A DNA stretch of 35,617 nucleotides from Pelargonium cotyledonis. Lineage: Eukaryota; Streptophyta; Magnoliopsida; Geraniales; Geraniaceae. The position numbers and the translations under genes were made by a program. This document shows, piece by piece, positions 21,246-35,452 of this stretch (positions are counted from its first letter, which is position 1; every line of letters begins with the position of its first letter). The notes under the pieces are model-generated. The model was not told where the DNA came from, did not search any database, and worked only from the letters and a program-made list of their open reading frames with translations. The DNA is taken from the NCBI GenBank assembly GCA_036897625.1, contig JAYMTA010000188.1:1-35617 (forward strand), in the 5' to 3' direction.

Positions 21246-22202
21246 ATGCCTCCAACCAGTGCTCAATACATGGCATCTGCTTTTACAAATGGCTCTCCCG
21301 AGCCAGACACTTTCCATAAGTTTTTTGAGTGCTGGATTGCCGAACAAAATCAAAACCTCCAAGACCTAATCTCTTCTTCGAAAAACTACCAAAACTACAG
21401 TAATAGCAGCAGCGGCAGCGGCGGGAGCCGCAGGGCCACCTCGAAAGAGCGAAACCGCGGGGGCGGGGTGGGAAGCGGCGGCTGCATCGACAATGAGTCA
21501 ACTCGAGGAGGGGATGAGTCAGTGTTGCGTTCGCTTGTTGACCGAGATATCAGGCATTACGAGCAGTACTATAATGCCAAGTCTAGATGGGCCGACGAAG
21601 ATGTGCTAGCTATGTTGTCACCTTCATGGAGGAGCTCACTAGAGGAAGCATTTCTCTGGATCGGAGGGTGGCGACCGAGCATGGCTTTTCACTTGCTATA
21701 CTCAAAGTCTGGATTGCAACTTGAAGCTCGGCTTGCTGATTTGATTCGTGGGTTGAGTACAGGTGATTTAGGCGATCTGTCCCCGACACAGTTAACCCGG
21801 ATTGATGAACTGCAGAGGAGAACTATAAGGAATGAAAAGAGGCTAACGGAGAAAATGGCAAAGCAGCAAGAGAAAGTAGCAGACTCGTCAATGGTTGAAT
21901 TATCTCATATAGTGTCCGAGATGATTAGGGATGACGAGGCAAGTGTCAACAGTGGTGCAATACAGGAGGATCAAATTGAATCAACCTTGGCAGCTAAGGA
22001 GGAGGGGCTGGAAAACGTTCTGCACAAAGCTGATGATCTACGGCTAAGAACTCTTAAAGAAATTGTTGAAATTTTGACTCCAATACAAGCTGTCCATTTC
22101 TTGATTGCTGCCGCTGAGCTACACTTGAGACTTCATGAATGGGGGAAGAAGAAAGATGCAAGGAAGCACCAAGCTAGGGGTGAGACAGTCCAACCAAATT
22201 AA
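21246..22202 (+). CDS. DOG1 domain protein (DOG1-like)
   Basis: An intronless 318-residue ORF. Residues 22-42 (FHKFFECWIAEQNQNLQDL) and about 97-305 form a DOG1 domain, the helical region also found at the C-terminus of TGA bZIP factors. Typical pieces are RHYEQYYNAKSRWADED, LSPSWRSSLEEAFLWIGGWRP (124-144), LTRIDELQRRTIRNEKRL and LTPIQAVHFLIAAAELHLRL (277-296). There is no basic leucine zipper, so it is not a TGA factor itself. Relatives act in seed dormancy and ABA signalling (DOG1) or pollen aperture formation (INP1); the role here is open. A Ser/Gly/Arg-rich insert at about 52-80, locally GC-rich, splits the domain and is probably disordered. Met9 is an alternative start. Confidence 0.88.
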   Translation: MPPTSAQYMASAFTNGSPEPDTFHKFFECWIAEQNQNLQDLISSSKNYQNYSNSSSGSGGSRRATSKERNRGGGVGSGGCIDNESTRGGDESVLRSLVDRDIRHYEQYYNAKSRWADEDVLAMLSPSWRSSLEEAFLWIGGWRPSMAFHLLYSKSGLQLEARLADLIRGLSTGDLGDLSPTQLTRIDELQRRTIRNEKRLTEKMAKQQEKVADSSMVELSHIVSEMIRDDEASVNSGAIQEDQIESTLAAKEEGLENVLHKADDLRLRTLKEIVEILTPIQAVHFLIAAAELHLRLHEWGKKKDARKHQARGETVQPN

Positions 22203-23830
22203 TCTATATGGATGTTGGTTTAGGTATTAGTATAGTATGGTAACCTAGCCTAGGGAATGAAGTAGATGCTACAGGAAGCTAGCAGTTCAGTAGTATAAAC
22301 TTGAAGCCATCTTCAATGTTTTTTTTCTACTTCATTAATCTTTTGAAACATTGCAGCTTAGTATTATGTGCTTCCTCAACTGTAACGTGATGTATAACAA
22401 CATTTTGCTGTATTTGAATTTACATCTAAACGAATTAGTTTGTGGATGAAAAAGTTGGATGATCACCAATCAAGTTGTAGTGTGTGTCAAGTACTACCAG
22501 CTGGATCTCGGTGACCAGCAGCCTAAGTCTACTTGAAGAACACTATGAATAGAAAGCCCGAATTCCAGGACAGTCAGAATTATCTGCCAACCAACCCCCT
22601 TCATTTTTGTACTCCATGAAGCAAATTTAAGCATGACTCGCGCAAATAGTGAGTAAGACTGTAAGAGTAATTGAAATCGATTAACAAGAGACATAAAACA
22701 GGACCTCCAAAAATTTAAAAGCAAGTATATACCACTATAGACTAGAAAAAAAGTTTCTAAACTCCCATTAACATGACAAAATTGATGAAGAAACAGTACA
22801 TGTGTGAAGTTTTGCATCTACAAGATCACATCTCAATCTAGTATATGATTTATAGGTTCTGAATATACTATTTTATCAATATGTGTTTGTGTGGCATACA
22901 CACCACACACAAAAAAGCTGAGCAGTAGCACCCAACAAATGAAATAAGTATCAACAGGACGTGTTCATAGGATAACCATAAAGAAAGAGGGTTAGAACTC
23001 ACAGTAAATCACCTCTTACTCTCTAAGAGTCTGGTAGAACCGCAGTAAAGTCCCATCTTTGTTCCTTGAAAAAGATGCCCTCCATCCTAATACCAACCAT
23101 AATGCAACAGATTGTCAGTTGCACATTTGAAGTGCGAATTGAGATAACCATATACGTCAGAGGTGTCATTGGATACCATCTGCAGTCACGTCCTAGTGCA
23201 AAATGGAGATGGCAGAATGCTGTAACAGTAATTACAGTGGGTTGATGCTTAGAGACAACTAGCAACCTAATTCATCATGAATTCACCTGACAACACAGCG
23301 CCATGAAACCATGTCAACTGCATCAGCCGTAATCTCTAGAACAAATGAACCAATGTCCCAGAAGTATAACTTCGTATGGTGAGAAGTTCAATATCATTTT
23401 CAAATGTGACATCACCAGCATGCAGCATCTAAGTTTGGAACCATTTCCTATCAGTGCCTACATCAATGTGTATATGACTCTAGCAGACAGCAGAATAAGA
23501 CATTTAGCCGGAAAACCCGGTAAACAAAACCATATTACTATCTGTTAACTAACATTCTTGTTTTATATAAGAGCAACAAATTAATTTAACTTTCAATCAC
23601 AAGCATTGGAAGAAGAAGAAAAGGTCTAAGTGAAAAGGTAAATTACTAAAACCCAAATCCCATATTCAAATCAACCTTCATATACTAGACAAATCCAAAT
23701 TTAGCACATAACTCATCAGTTAGCTAAAAATAAAATGTCACGACTATGATTCAAAGTGTCAAAACCCACAATCAAGCTCCAGAAAACAGTTCCAGAACCA
23801 ATTAATCTGCGCAAAAAGACCCTCCATCAG
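22203..23830. other. spacer after the DOG1-like gene
   Basis: This contains the likely DOG1-like 3' UTR. I find no convincing gene. Minus-strand open frames at 22494-22817 and 23023-23265 show no recognisable domains; part of the second could be a downstream exon of the candidate starting at 24051. Confidence 0.4.
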
Positions 23831-23866
23831 AGAGAAACAACAAAAACATAGAAATTGGAAATAAAC

Positions 23867-24051
23867 CTCATGAAAAGTGTAGTTTTGATGGATTCTTCAT
23901 CATGCAGAATCAACATCCCACACTTGCAGTTCTCTTTTCCTGCATTTTCTCGGTGACCAAACGCGTAGACTAAGAAAATTAAAGGAAAGAAGCTGAGGAG
24001 AAAAAGATATTGAAGTAAATACCAATGAAGAAGCATAGAAATGGTTGTCAT
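23867..24051 (-). CDS. candidate first exon of a small unrecognised gene
   Basis: On the minus strand an ATG at 24051 opens a frame with a strongly hydrophobic N-terminus (residues about 6-30, a possible signal or anchor), followed by a Cys-containing ENCKCGMLILHDEE stretch, up to a possible donor (GAG|GTTTAT) at 23867. A TATA-like palindrome lies about 60 bases upstream. Possible acceptors near 23190 or 23090 would lead to a stop near 23023. I do not recognise the protein and no phase check is decisive, so this may be non-coding. Confidence 0.22.
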
Positions 24052-24108
24052 TTCCCTCTAAAATCTACCGAACAGTCACAGCGTGCATGCGATGCTCGGA
24101 GACGATGC

Positions 24109-24118
24109 ATTTATAAAT
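24109..24118 (-). promoter_or_regulatory. possible TATA box
   Basis: The palindrome ATTTATAAAT sits about 60 bases upstream of the minus-strand ATG at 24051. This is a motif match only. Confidence 0.3.
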
Positions 24119-24950
24119 GGGGGCTCTCGAGTGCGTTGCACGCGCTCTCATGTAATAACATATTTTCTATTTTATAAAATCTTACATTTTTTTTTAAATG
24201 ACACATAAAAAAAGAAAAATCAAATCATCAATAAAATCAAAACACTTCCTTATAAAATTGGATTTAGCCAAACGTATCGGGTCCACAAATTTAATATATA
24301 TGAGCGATATAAAAAATTATAGGTGGACTTAGACTAAAAAAGATCTTTATAAATAAAACATATAAATTTATTTAAATTTCAAATTTTAATTACACTTTTA
24401 CATAATAATAATCATTTACTACTTGTGACATACACGAGCTTTTACTTAGGATAGAGTAATGTGCTTTTATTGTCGATGTGAAATCACCATTAATACAAAT
24501 TTCAATTCAAAAGAATATGCATCGTAGAAGTCAGTTCAAATTATCCATAAATGAGCAAACAAAAATGAACATAAAAGATTTGTTACAAATAAAGAATAGA
24601 AATGCAAAGAGGATATAAATAAATTGCAACCATATACCGAAAATTATTAATTTGTGACAATAAGATAATATGTGTTTGTGTGACATACGTAAAATATAAA
24701 GTAAAAAAATAAAGATGGTGCATGTCTCAATCCGTCTAGAAAAATAAAAATCTAATAGATGAAAAAATGATCAATGAAAACAATAAAATTGTAACCACAA
24801 TTTCCATAAATTAAGACGTGAGTAAGTCAACTCCCTTCTATTTCCAATTCAAATCATAAAAATGTGGGTTAATGTAATATTTGAACATTGGTCAATTAGT
24901 AATGACAATCAGAGACAATAAATGTATAAAAAAACTAAAAAAAAGTGCAT
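24119..24950. other. very AT-rich, probably repeat-derived stretch
   Basis: A GTGC-GTT-GCAC inverted motif at 24131-24141 is followed by long AT-rich sequence with no coding potential. The composition change against the flanks suggests an old, decayed transposon, but no termini can be defined. Confidence 0.35.
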
Positions 24951-25196
24951 AGACGAAACCGAAACCGAAAAAGCGCAAGACGAAGTGAGGTTGTTGAGTT
25001 GAGCCAACCAAGTTCCACTCTCTAAAGGTCTCTCCTTTTTCCTCTCCTTTCTCGCACAACATGGATTAGTCCAGACCCACCTGCTTCTTCGCTCTCGCAA
25101 CTCAACACCCTCACAAAATTTACTTCCTTTTTCTTCTCCTCTGCGCCGACCATCCATCCCTCGATCTGGGCATCGCCCATTGCTCTTCAAGTGACT
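24950..25196 (+). other. probable 5' UTR exon of the RING-CH gene
   Basis: Pyrimidine-rich leader-like sequence ends at a good donor (GACT|GTGAGC, intron from 25197). The next exon probably starts at 25691 after TTTCAG. The transcription start is not defined. Confidence 0.5.
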
Positions 25197-25690
25197 GTGA
25201 GCCACTCCTTTTTACCCATCATTTCTGTTGTGTTGATTGATTTATCATTGATGCTTTACATAATTCTGTGGACAATTCGGTGTTTTTTTTTGGTTGGGTT
25301 TTGAGTAGGAGTAGCTAAATGGGAGTGATCGTTTGTGGATTTTGTACTTAATTGAGTTGCGAGATCCAATTTGCTGTAAAGGGTTGATTTTGTTTTGTGT
25401 GAAGTTGGGACTTTGTGGTTTGATTGAATTGCATTTTGCATTTTCATTTGAGATAGGTTTAGTGTGAAACAAACTGTTTGTGAAGTGAAATGGGAAGATA
25501 TTTGTTAGTTTTGGTTCTGAAAAGTTGTTTGGGCTTTTATGGGATTTGTGCTTAAACCTGCCGATCTCATTGTTTTGCATTGAGTTCTTGTCCGGAATAT
25601 TAGTTAGTGGTTCTTCTGTAGGAATTTTGGTTGTTGGATTGGTAATGTTGTTGATGTGATTGATATTCTTATGTTCCCACTCAATTTCAG

Positions 25691-25757
25691 GACAAAGCTG
25701 TGTGAGAGAATAAATGGAAGACTCTTCTTGTTTTTCTTCGAATGCTGAGGACGGAAA
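25691..25757 (+). other. second leader exon with possible alternative start of the RING-CH gene
   Basis: After the TTTCAG acceptor an ATG at 25714 opens a 16-codon frame (MEDSSCFSSNAEDGKL) ending in TGA. If the weak donor GGAAA|GTTGTG at 25757 is joined to the acceptor AAACAG at 26203, this frame runs straight into the RING-CH ORF and adds 25 residues. Otherwise it is an upstream ORF. Confidence 0.4.
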
Positions 25758-26234
25758 GTTGTGATGTCAGCATACTTCAGAATTTGCTTGTGCTAAAATG
25801 ATTTAGGGTTTTAATGCTATATCAACATGCTTTATATTGTTGTTTGTGATGGCATGACTACTAGATTGAACTATTTTAAAGCTTCAAGCCCTTTTTCCGT
25901 TATTGCGAAAAAACTGTTCTTTCTATATCACAAACATAACTGGAAATAAATGACTATTTGCTTGTCGTCTCCTGCATACTTTTTAGGCGTTTCTTGTAGC
26001 TTATTGGGAGGCCTTGTATTATGCTAAACGCTTTAGGTTCCTTTAATAGTTGCAGTAAAAGCATTCTATACCTGTCAATTTGGCATTGGGGCTATAAAAC
26101 ATGTTCATTACATAAGCACGTGCAAATTGGGATTATTGGTCTTGCGATCTGATTTAGTCAATATTTTCAGGTGAAATGATGCCATTGTTCTGAAAGGAAA
26201 CAGTTCTTCTGAAGTTTTGGCATCTTCTAATGTG

Positions 26235-28831
26235 ATGGATAAGGAAAATTTGTCACACACCGTAGACAGTGAAGTCAGTCATCAAGGACGTTTGCCTGTT
26301 GAGAATGACTACTCGGGAATTTACTCACGCCACAGTCTAGACAAGGAAACAGGGTTACCAACTTGTCGTGTGTGCCAATGTTCTGAATCGGACAAAAGGG
26401 GAGATACTGCTTTAGGATTTCTGGGTATCTCTCCTATATTAGAAGAAGCACGCAAAAGCAATGGAGAAGCAAAATCTGTTAGCAAAGAGACCCTGAAAGA
26501 GGTTGAAAATGATTCCTTGTCAGAAAAAGAGGAAAGAGAATCCCATGTTGTTGAGTTTATAAGCCCAGAAGGAGAGGTTTTTGTTTGCAGTACTGATTTA
26601 GAAACGGGATCATGTCATCAAGACACTTTAATTGAGCTTGGTTGTTCATGCAAAAATGATCTTGCGCTAGTACACTATGCGTGTGCCCTCAAATGGTTTA
26701 TTAACCATGGATCCACTGTCTGTGAAATCTGTGAATGTGTTGCAACGAATGTTAAAACTGCAGATATTAACAAGATTGTATGTGCTTTGAAGGATTATGA
26801 AGCATTAAGGGAAAGAACTGCCAGTGGGGAACCCAATCCTGCACAGGTTCATACAAGTTCTGGTATTGATCCTGATGCTGTTGCTGCTATTCGGAGGCAA
26901 CGGTTAAGTGAGATTTCTCTGTGGTTTGCACCACATATTAATAGTATGAACCACAACCACTCTGCTGCAATCTCAGTGGTTGTTTCCGAACAACCATTCA
27001 ATACTCCCGCTAGACATCTTATCCCTGCTGAAAATCCAGTAGCAAAATGGGCTGTGGAAGGCACTGGGATTATACTTGCCACAGGACTATTAACCATTAC
27101 TCTTGCATGGCTCATAGCTCCTCGTGTTGGAAAGGTATGTCGGATTTGGCATATTTCTATGCATATAAATGATGTATTTAGGAAACTTTTGCATTGTACC
27201 CTTGAAGTTAACTATTTGGTCGGCCAAATAATTTTACTCGATTAAATTTCTAGTGCCGGTCAGAAACTATAACTAGTAAATTAAAATAACATAAAATGTT
27301 TATTTTAGAACAAATACAGTTATCCTACTCATTTATGGCCGCTGTCTTCGATCACCCTGGTCTGAGTTGGCGAGTACGATTAGTATGATACACGCTTTAG
27401 TGGCAAACTGGTAAATTCTTACTAGTAGTAGTCTGGAGTAATAGTTCTTTCCTTATCTATTTGCTGTCCAATTTTCAGTTTTTATGAAAAAAGTGAAACT
27501 ACTTTCGCCCTTTAATACAATCTTATGTGAGGCTAAGCCAACAAATGAATTTTATGAAAATGTAGAACAATACACAAGGAGGCTTCATATGGTTTTCTTG
27601 AAAAAAGTGAAACTACTTACCCCCCATGATTACAATCTTATATGAGGTTACGGCAACAAATGAATTTTATGAAAATATCGAACAAAACACAAGGAGGCTT
27701 CATATTACTTCTAAATGATACACTGAAAATCCTTATTAGGGAAGTCTTTGTCAGCGGCCCTATTTTGTTCCTTCTGTATTGAGTTTTATACTTTGATTTC
27801 CAACAACGTTAGCTCTGTAACTCTTATCTGTCTGTTACTACCTACCTTGTGGATATCTGCTTGACTCACCTAGAATATGTTATATATCAAAGACCACATG
27901 TCAAGCTAATTAAAAATGTGAGTGTAAAGGAATAACTTTTGACATGCTATTTAATGTCACTTTCTAAATTTACATAAATTGTTACCTTTATTTTCCCATC
28001 CTATTTCTTGAAAGTAGCACATTAGAGATCCACATATATACACTCTTAAGATAGTTACTTTAGTGAGGAGCTATGGCACATGCTTTGTACCGGTTTTGAT
28101 TGCTCATTTACAATTGATATTTTCTGTTCTTAGTTGAACTGACCTTAATTGAGAAAGAATCTGACTGACATCTATCTTTTTATTCGCATTGATTATCATA
28201 CTTATTTTATTATAAATTTCACATTTTTTGTGCAGAAAACTGCTAGAAGTGGCCTTCACATTCTTGTAGGAGGCATTTGTGCTTTAACAATTGTTATCTT
28301 TTTTCGCTTTGTAAGTATTTGAAATACTCTCTTGATCATAAGTCATCACCTGCACAGACATATGCATATTTTAATTTAACTCGGTACTGATATAGTATTG
28401 CCTAGTTATGGTGGAACTAAACTTTTGATGTCATTGCCCTCTTTTGAAATTGGTTAGATCTTTTTTACTTATCAATAGAACTGCTTAAACTAAAGCGATT
28501 GCTGGTTTATTCAGTATATGTCTAAAGAAAAGGTCTGTACCAGGTGTAAATCCGTCGTATATTATCTAGACCGTGATATATATATATTAGTTGTACTGCT
28601 AGGTTAAGCTCACAAGGAAACATACCTGTTCATTTTCCTTTATAGTTATGATTATTTTGTGTTTACAGCTAGTGAAGTGCCGATTAATATTAATATCTTT
28701 GTATTTGATTGCAGTTTGTGCTCAATAGAATCAGGGATGGACCTGCGCGCTACTGGGCTATCTTGTTTGTCTTCTGGTTTCTTGTGTTTGGCATATGGGC
28801 CTCCCGAACACATGGCGCTCATACTACATGA
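26235..28831 (+). CDS. RING-CH (RINGv) membrane E3 ubiquitin ligase
   Basis: Three coding exons, 26235-27134, 28236-28310 and 28715-28831, give 363 residues, all in phase 0. The zinc ligands follow the RING-CH order C4HC3: Cys44 and Cys47 (CRVC), Cys137 and Cys139 (GCSCK), His147 and Cys150 (HYAC), Cys163 and Cys166 (CEIC). Three hydrophobic segments lie at about 273-295, 306-323 and 337-353, so it is a MARCH-like membrane ligase, probably in ER, Golgi or endosome. The spacer between the first and second Cys pairs is 89 residues, acidic and Ser/Glu-rich, against the usual 10-45. An in-frame stop at 26172 lies upstream, in a leader exon starting after the acceptor at 26170, so 26235 is the first safe start there. 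A short upstream ORF at 26176-26193 may damp translation. Confidence 0.85.
27485..27705 (+). repeat. tandem duplication of about 114 bases in a RING-CH intron
   Basis: Copy 1 (27485-27590) and copy 2 (27599-27705) share long matches: TGAAAAAAGTGAAACTACTT at the start, then CAACAAATGAATTTTATGAA, then ACACAAGGAGGCTTCATAT at the end. They differ at scattered positions. They lie in the intron after 27134. Confidence 0.88.
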
Positions 28832-29618
28832 TTCATTCATACATCTTTCATGCATATAAATATGAATATTCTTTTTACATTTCATCAGGCTAGTAAGAAA
28901 TTAGCAACTTTTATAGAACTATATGCCGGTTTAAAACTTGGTTTGAGAGTATCTTCTGCCGATAGGAATGAGTTCGGGTATGGAATAAGCTTGTGAATTG
29001 AACCATTTATGAAGGGAAATGATGTTTGACAATGTGTTTATCATGAGAGATCTTCACAATTCTTGTTGCACAATAGAATCATTTATTTGGCATGCAATGT
29101 TTTTGGTAAGTTTTGTTTGATTGTCCTGATTTTGGATGGATCATGCAAGTTTTAATGGTAGAAAGCTACATAAACTGAAGATGATGGAGATGCAAAAGAA
29201 ACTTGTGATGAAGGTCTTTGTAGATAAGAACTGGATTCTAAATAGAGCTTTGGAAACCATACCATTGTCAACACAAAGTGATAGTTGATTCCAATTAGTT
29301 GTCAAGAATAGTACACCATAACATGTGCAATCTTAAATATTGGAACATGTAGTTCATGAAGTAAACAACATCAGATAAAGTTGTTTGAAAGTTGGGAGAA
29401 ATAATTTAAGAATTAAAGTAAGAAAACAAACTGTTTTTTATGAACTCCAAAATCAGACGAGCATCAATGAGATAACATATAAATGACTTTCTAAAACTTT
29501 TTTTTGTCTAATTCCGCACTCTCCCCTTCATTTAATCTCGTGTTCTCTCACACAATTGCCCTCACCACTTGAACACTCTACTTCTACATTGTAACACTCA
29601 TGGCTTTCCAAAGATATG

Positions 29619-29770
29619 ACTCTCATGAATTCTCCAAGGAGATCACATACTTTCCAATACGACTCCTCAAGGGGAATCCCCTATTTTCCCGTGGCAACTC
29701 TCATGCCTTACTCAGGGAGATCTCCTGCTTCTCAAGGAACACCCATATTTCTCCATAACGATTTTTATGT
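29619..29770 (+). repeat. diverged tandem repeat, period about 78
   Basis: ACTCTCATG followed by a CAAGGAGATC-like block at 29619 recurs as ACTCTCATG and CAGGGAGATC at 29697. A CTCAAGGGGAATCCC-type block near 29666 recurs as CTCAAGGAACACCC near 29731. Two old, diverged copies are the simplest reading. Confidence 0.45.
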
Positions 29771-30714
29771 CATACACAAAGAAATCGTCGCTTGTTCAAC
29801 ATTCTTAAAATAATCTTTCATGTTCATACCACGCCGTTCGATCGTGTCAACCCAATATCTACAACATACTTAATCGTAATACGCCTTCAAGGAAATCATT
29901 TATTTAGAGACACCATAAGACTATTTTGTGACTAATAAAAAAACTCTCTCATTATTTATTCCACACTAGAAATGCATGTAGTCATTAAATACCCTCATTA
30001 AATGTATGATGTCACTTCATCATCTATTATAAGTATAAATATTTCTTCCAAATGAGATTTTTTTACATTTTTCTTCAAAGTGTCTGATTACACTTCGTAG
30101 AGAAGTTATTCACACGCTAATCACCGGATTCAAATTTTCAAACTTTAGTGTCAAAAGTTCTGTATTGTCGTAATGATTTAAAATACAAGTTCGTTAACAA
30201 TAATATAGTACTGTTGTACTTAGTATAATCAATTACTAAAAAATCATTATGTATTGTAAATTGTAATGACTTTAGATTATGGGATCAATTTGCTCTAACA
30301 CAAAGTTGAAATTATATTAATTATGTCCGTCAACCTTGCTTTTAGATCAATTTTACGTGTTTTCTGGACATGCAATAAATAAAAATAATTAAGTGATACT
30401 AATTTGATTCAAATATCACATCAATTTAGCAACTACAAAAACTCTGTATAGCTTCTATAAAGTAAAAACTCTCAGAGCCTACCAAATCCCATTGTTTGGT
30501 CCACTTCTGTTGTGACACTACAAAAAAGCAAAAATTGAAAAAGTCACTTACTCAGATTATCATTATCTTCAATAATAATAATAATAAATAATAAAATCTA
30601 AGTGGCTGAAAAAGGAACTCATCTTTCTTTCTCATCTGCCACAATGAAAACCTCAGTTCATGCGCCAATAATTAATTCAGAACTGCCCATGATACCTCTC
30701 CACCAAATTTAAAC

Positions 30715-30735
30715 CTCTCTCTCTCTCTCTCTCTC
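30715..30735 (+). repeat. CT microsatellite
   Basis: About ten CT units in the ALDH3H1 upstream region. CT runs are common in plant leaders and promoters. A similar run lies in ALDH3H1 intron 2 at 32242-32264. Confidence 0.9.
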
Positions 30736-31557
30736 ATGAGAAACCTCTGCATTGAGCTTCTCCACCAAAATCATCACAAGTGGGTACTAATTTCTGTTAC
30801 TTTTTTTTTTTTAAAATCTTATCTACTTACTTTCTTTAAATTTCAATGAACAATCATATTTCTCTTACTGGTTTTGAACTGTTGATCGTCAGGAACACGC
30901 AATTTCTACAATACATATGTTGTTAATTCATCATATGTTTTCTTGATAACTGCCATAACTATGGTAGCTGGAGCACTTATTAGTTATTACCAGTAAATTT
31001 CAGAAACCACTGTGAATATTGTTTCTTTTATCTCTGCTTTTGTATGTATATTATGTCCATCATAAATTTTCTTGGTGGTTTTGTAAGTTGGAACCAAAAG
31101 TTGGGAACTTTAAGTGACCTTTTTGCCTTTTCATTGAATATACATTATTCACACCCTTTCAATTGCAGTAATGTTCTCAATCATGAATCATCATCTCTTA
31201 GTACAAATGTTGCCTTGTTGTTGCTATTGATTGTTCACATGATGACCTAACGGTTGTGACAATCTTAATGTCTTTGATGCTAATAAATTAATTTGTGGAT
31301 TACGGGTAGAGAGGGGTTTGAATTCTTGTACCTAATTTTCCCCAAAACTGAGTTTTTCTCGAACGTAAAGAAAGATCACAAGAAAGTAGTATGTGTATTT
31401 GATGATTCATGTGCGTTTGTTTCAGCCACTACCTGTCTAGAAACTGTTACTATCATGTCATTCACAAGAATGAAGCTGAGTGAAAAAACAGAATTTGCTG
31501 TCTATGTTAATCTCATTGCTTACTTTAATTTGATATTCGTCTACTTATATCAGCAGC

Positions 31558-31682
31558 AGTGTTGTCATCACTGGCGCCAGTAGAAAAGTGTTCACGTGTT
31601 CTCAGAATTATACACAAAGCTTTCTCTCTCGGGACAGTGTTGCCTTCCCCTACTCTATCCCCATCTCTCGCACTTTGCGCCT
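31558..31682 (+). other. probable 5' UTR exon of ALDH3H1
   Basis: The sequence ends at a good donor (GCCT|GTAAGTTG, intron from 31683) and pairs with the acceptor TTCCTATAG at 31763, giving an 81-base intron and a 16-base second UTR exon before the ATG at 31780. The 5' end is uncertain. Confidence 0.55.
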
Positions 31683-31779
31683 GTAAGTTGTTTAGTTCGG
31701 GGTGTTTTCGCTATGGTGTTCCTATATGCTTGTCTTTATGTTTTGTTTTGTTACTTCCTATAGAAGGTGCTCGGCAAGT

Positions 31780-34818
<3,039 letters not shown>

Positions 34819-35452
34819 AAAATAGTTGCTGATATAAATAGTGTAAGTTGCTCACTTCTGATACATATATTCAAATACTTGTAAACTCAACAATGCTACA
34901 AGACATATTAATTGTTGATTGAACTTAGATCCAAGTGTTCAATCTTTTGTAGATCGATATTTAATTAGGAATACAAATCTTCCGATTACTTGGTGAATTA
35001 TCGACAAAACTTGTGTGTAGCTTTGCTCATAACATCGTCTATGGTGACTATATATATGAACTATACAAAATAAACAAGAAATTAAATGAAGCAGGTGTGG
35101 TGATAAAGATCATGGCTGCAACAAACCAACTATGTTAATCCCTCCTTGATCTTATTCCAATCTATTGTTTTGACTTCTTTTTCATATTATATATCAAGAT
35201 TCTCTTATATATTATGTTAATATAAAGAATATCATATATGCAGTAAAAAATATAGAGAATAAAAAATCTAAACCAACTCATTTTTAGGTTAGTCTAAGCC
35301 AAACTAATGTGGTGAGCATCTTATTTATCCATACTCGTCCAGTAAATTGGCGGGAGCAGAGTGGTCCACTCGAATCCAAGATTTTTAACGAGATGCTAAC
35401 TACAAAAAAATAAAATATATAAAAATATATAAAAAAAATCATAAGTAGTGAC
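34819..35452. other. ALDH3H1 3' flank
   Basis: AT-rich sequence with no gene visible. It contains the ALDH3H1 3' UTR. Confidence 0.5.

Larger units (their letters stand above)
28832..31557. other. AT-rich spacer between RING-CH and ALDH3H1
   Basis: I find no protein gene. It holds a diverged tandem repeat near 29619-29770, an AAT-type microsatellite at 30571-30595, a CT microsatellite at 30715-30735, and presumably the ALDH3H1 promoter. Confidence 0.5.

Noticed and set aside
29616..29813. 65-residue plus-strand frame
   Set aside because: It coincides with the diverged tandem repeat and shows no domain or promoter support.
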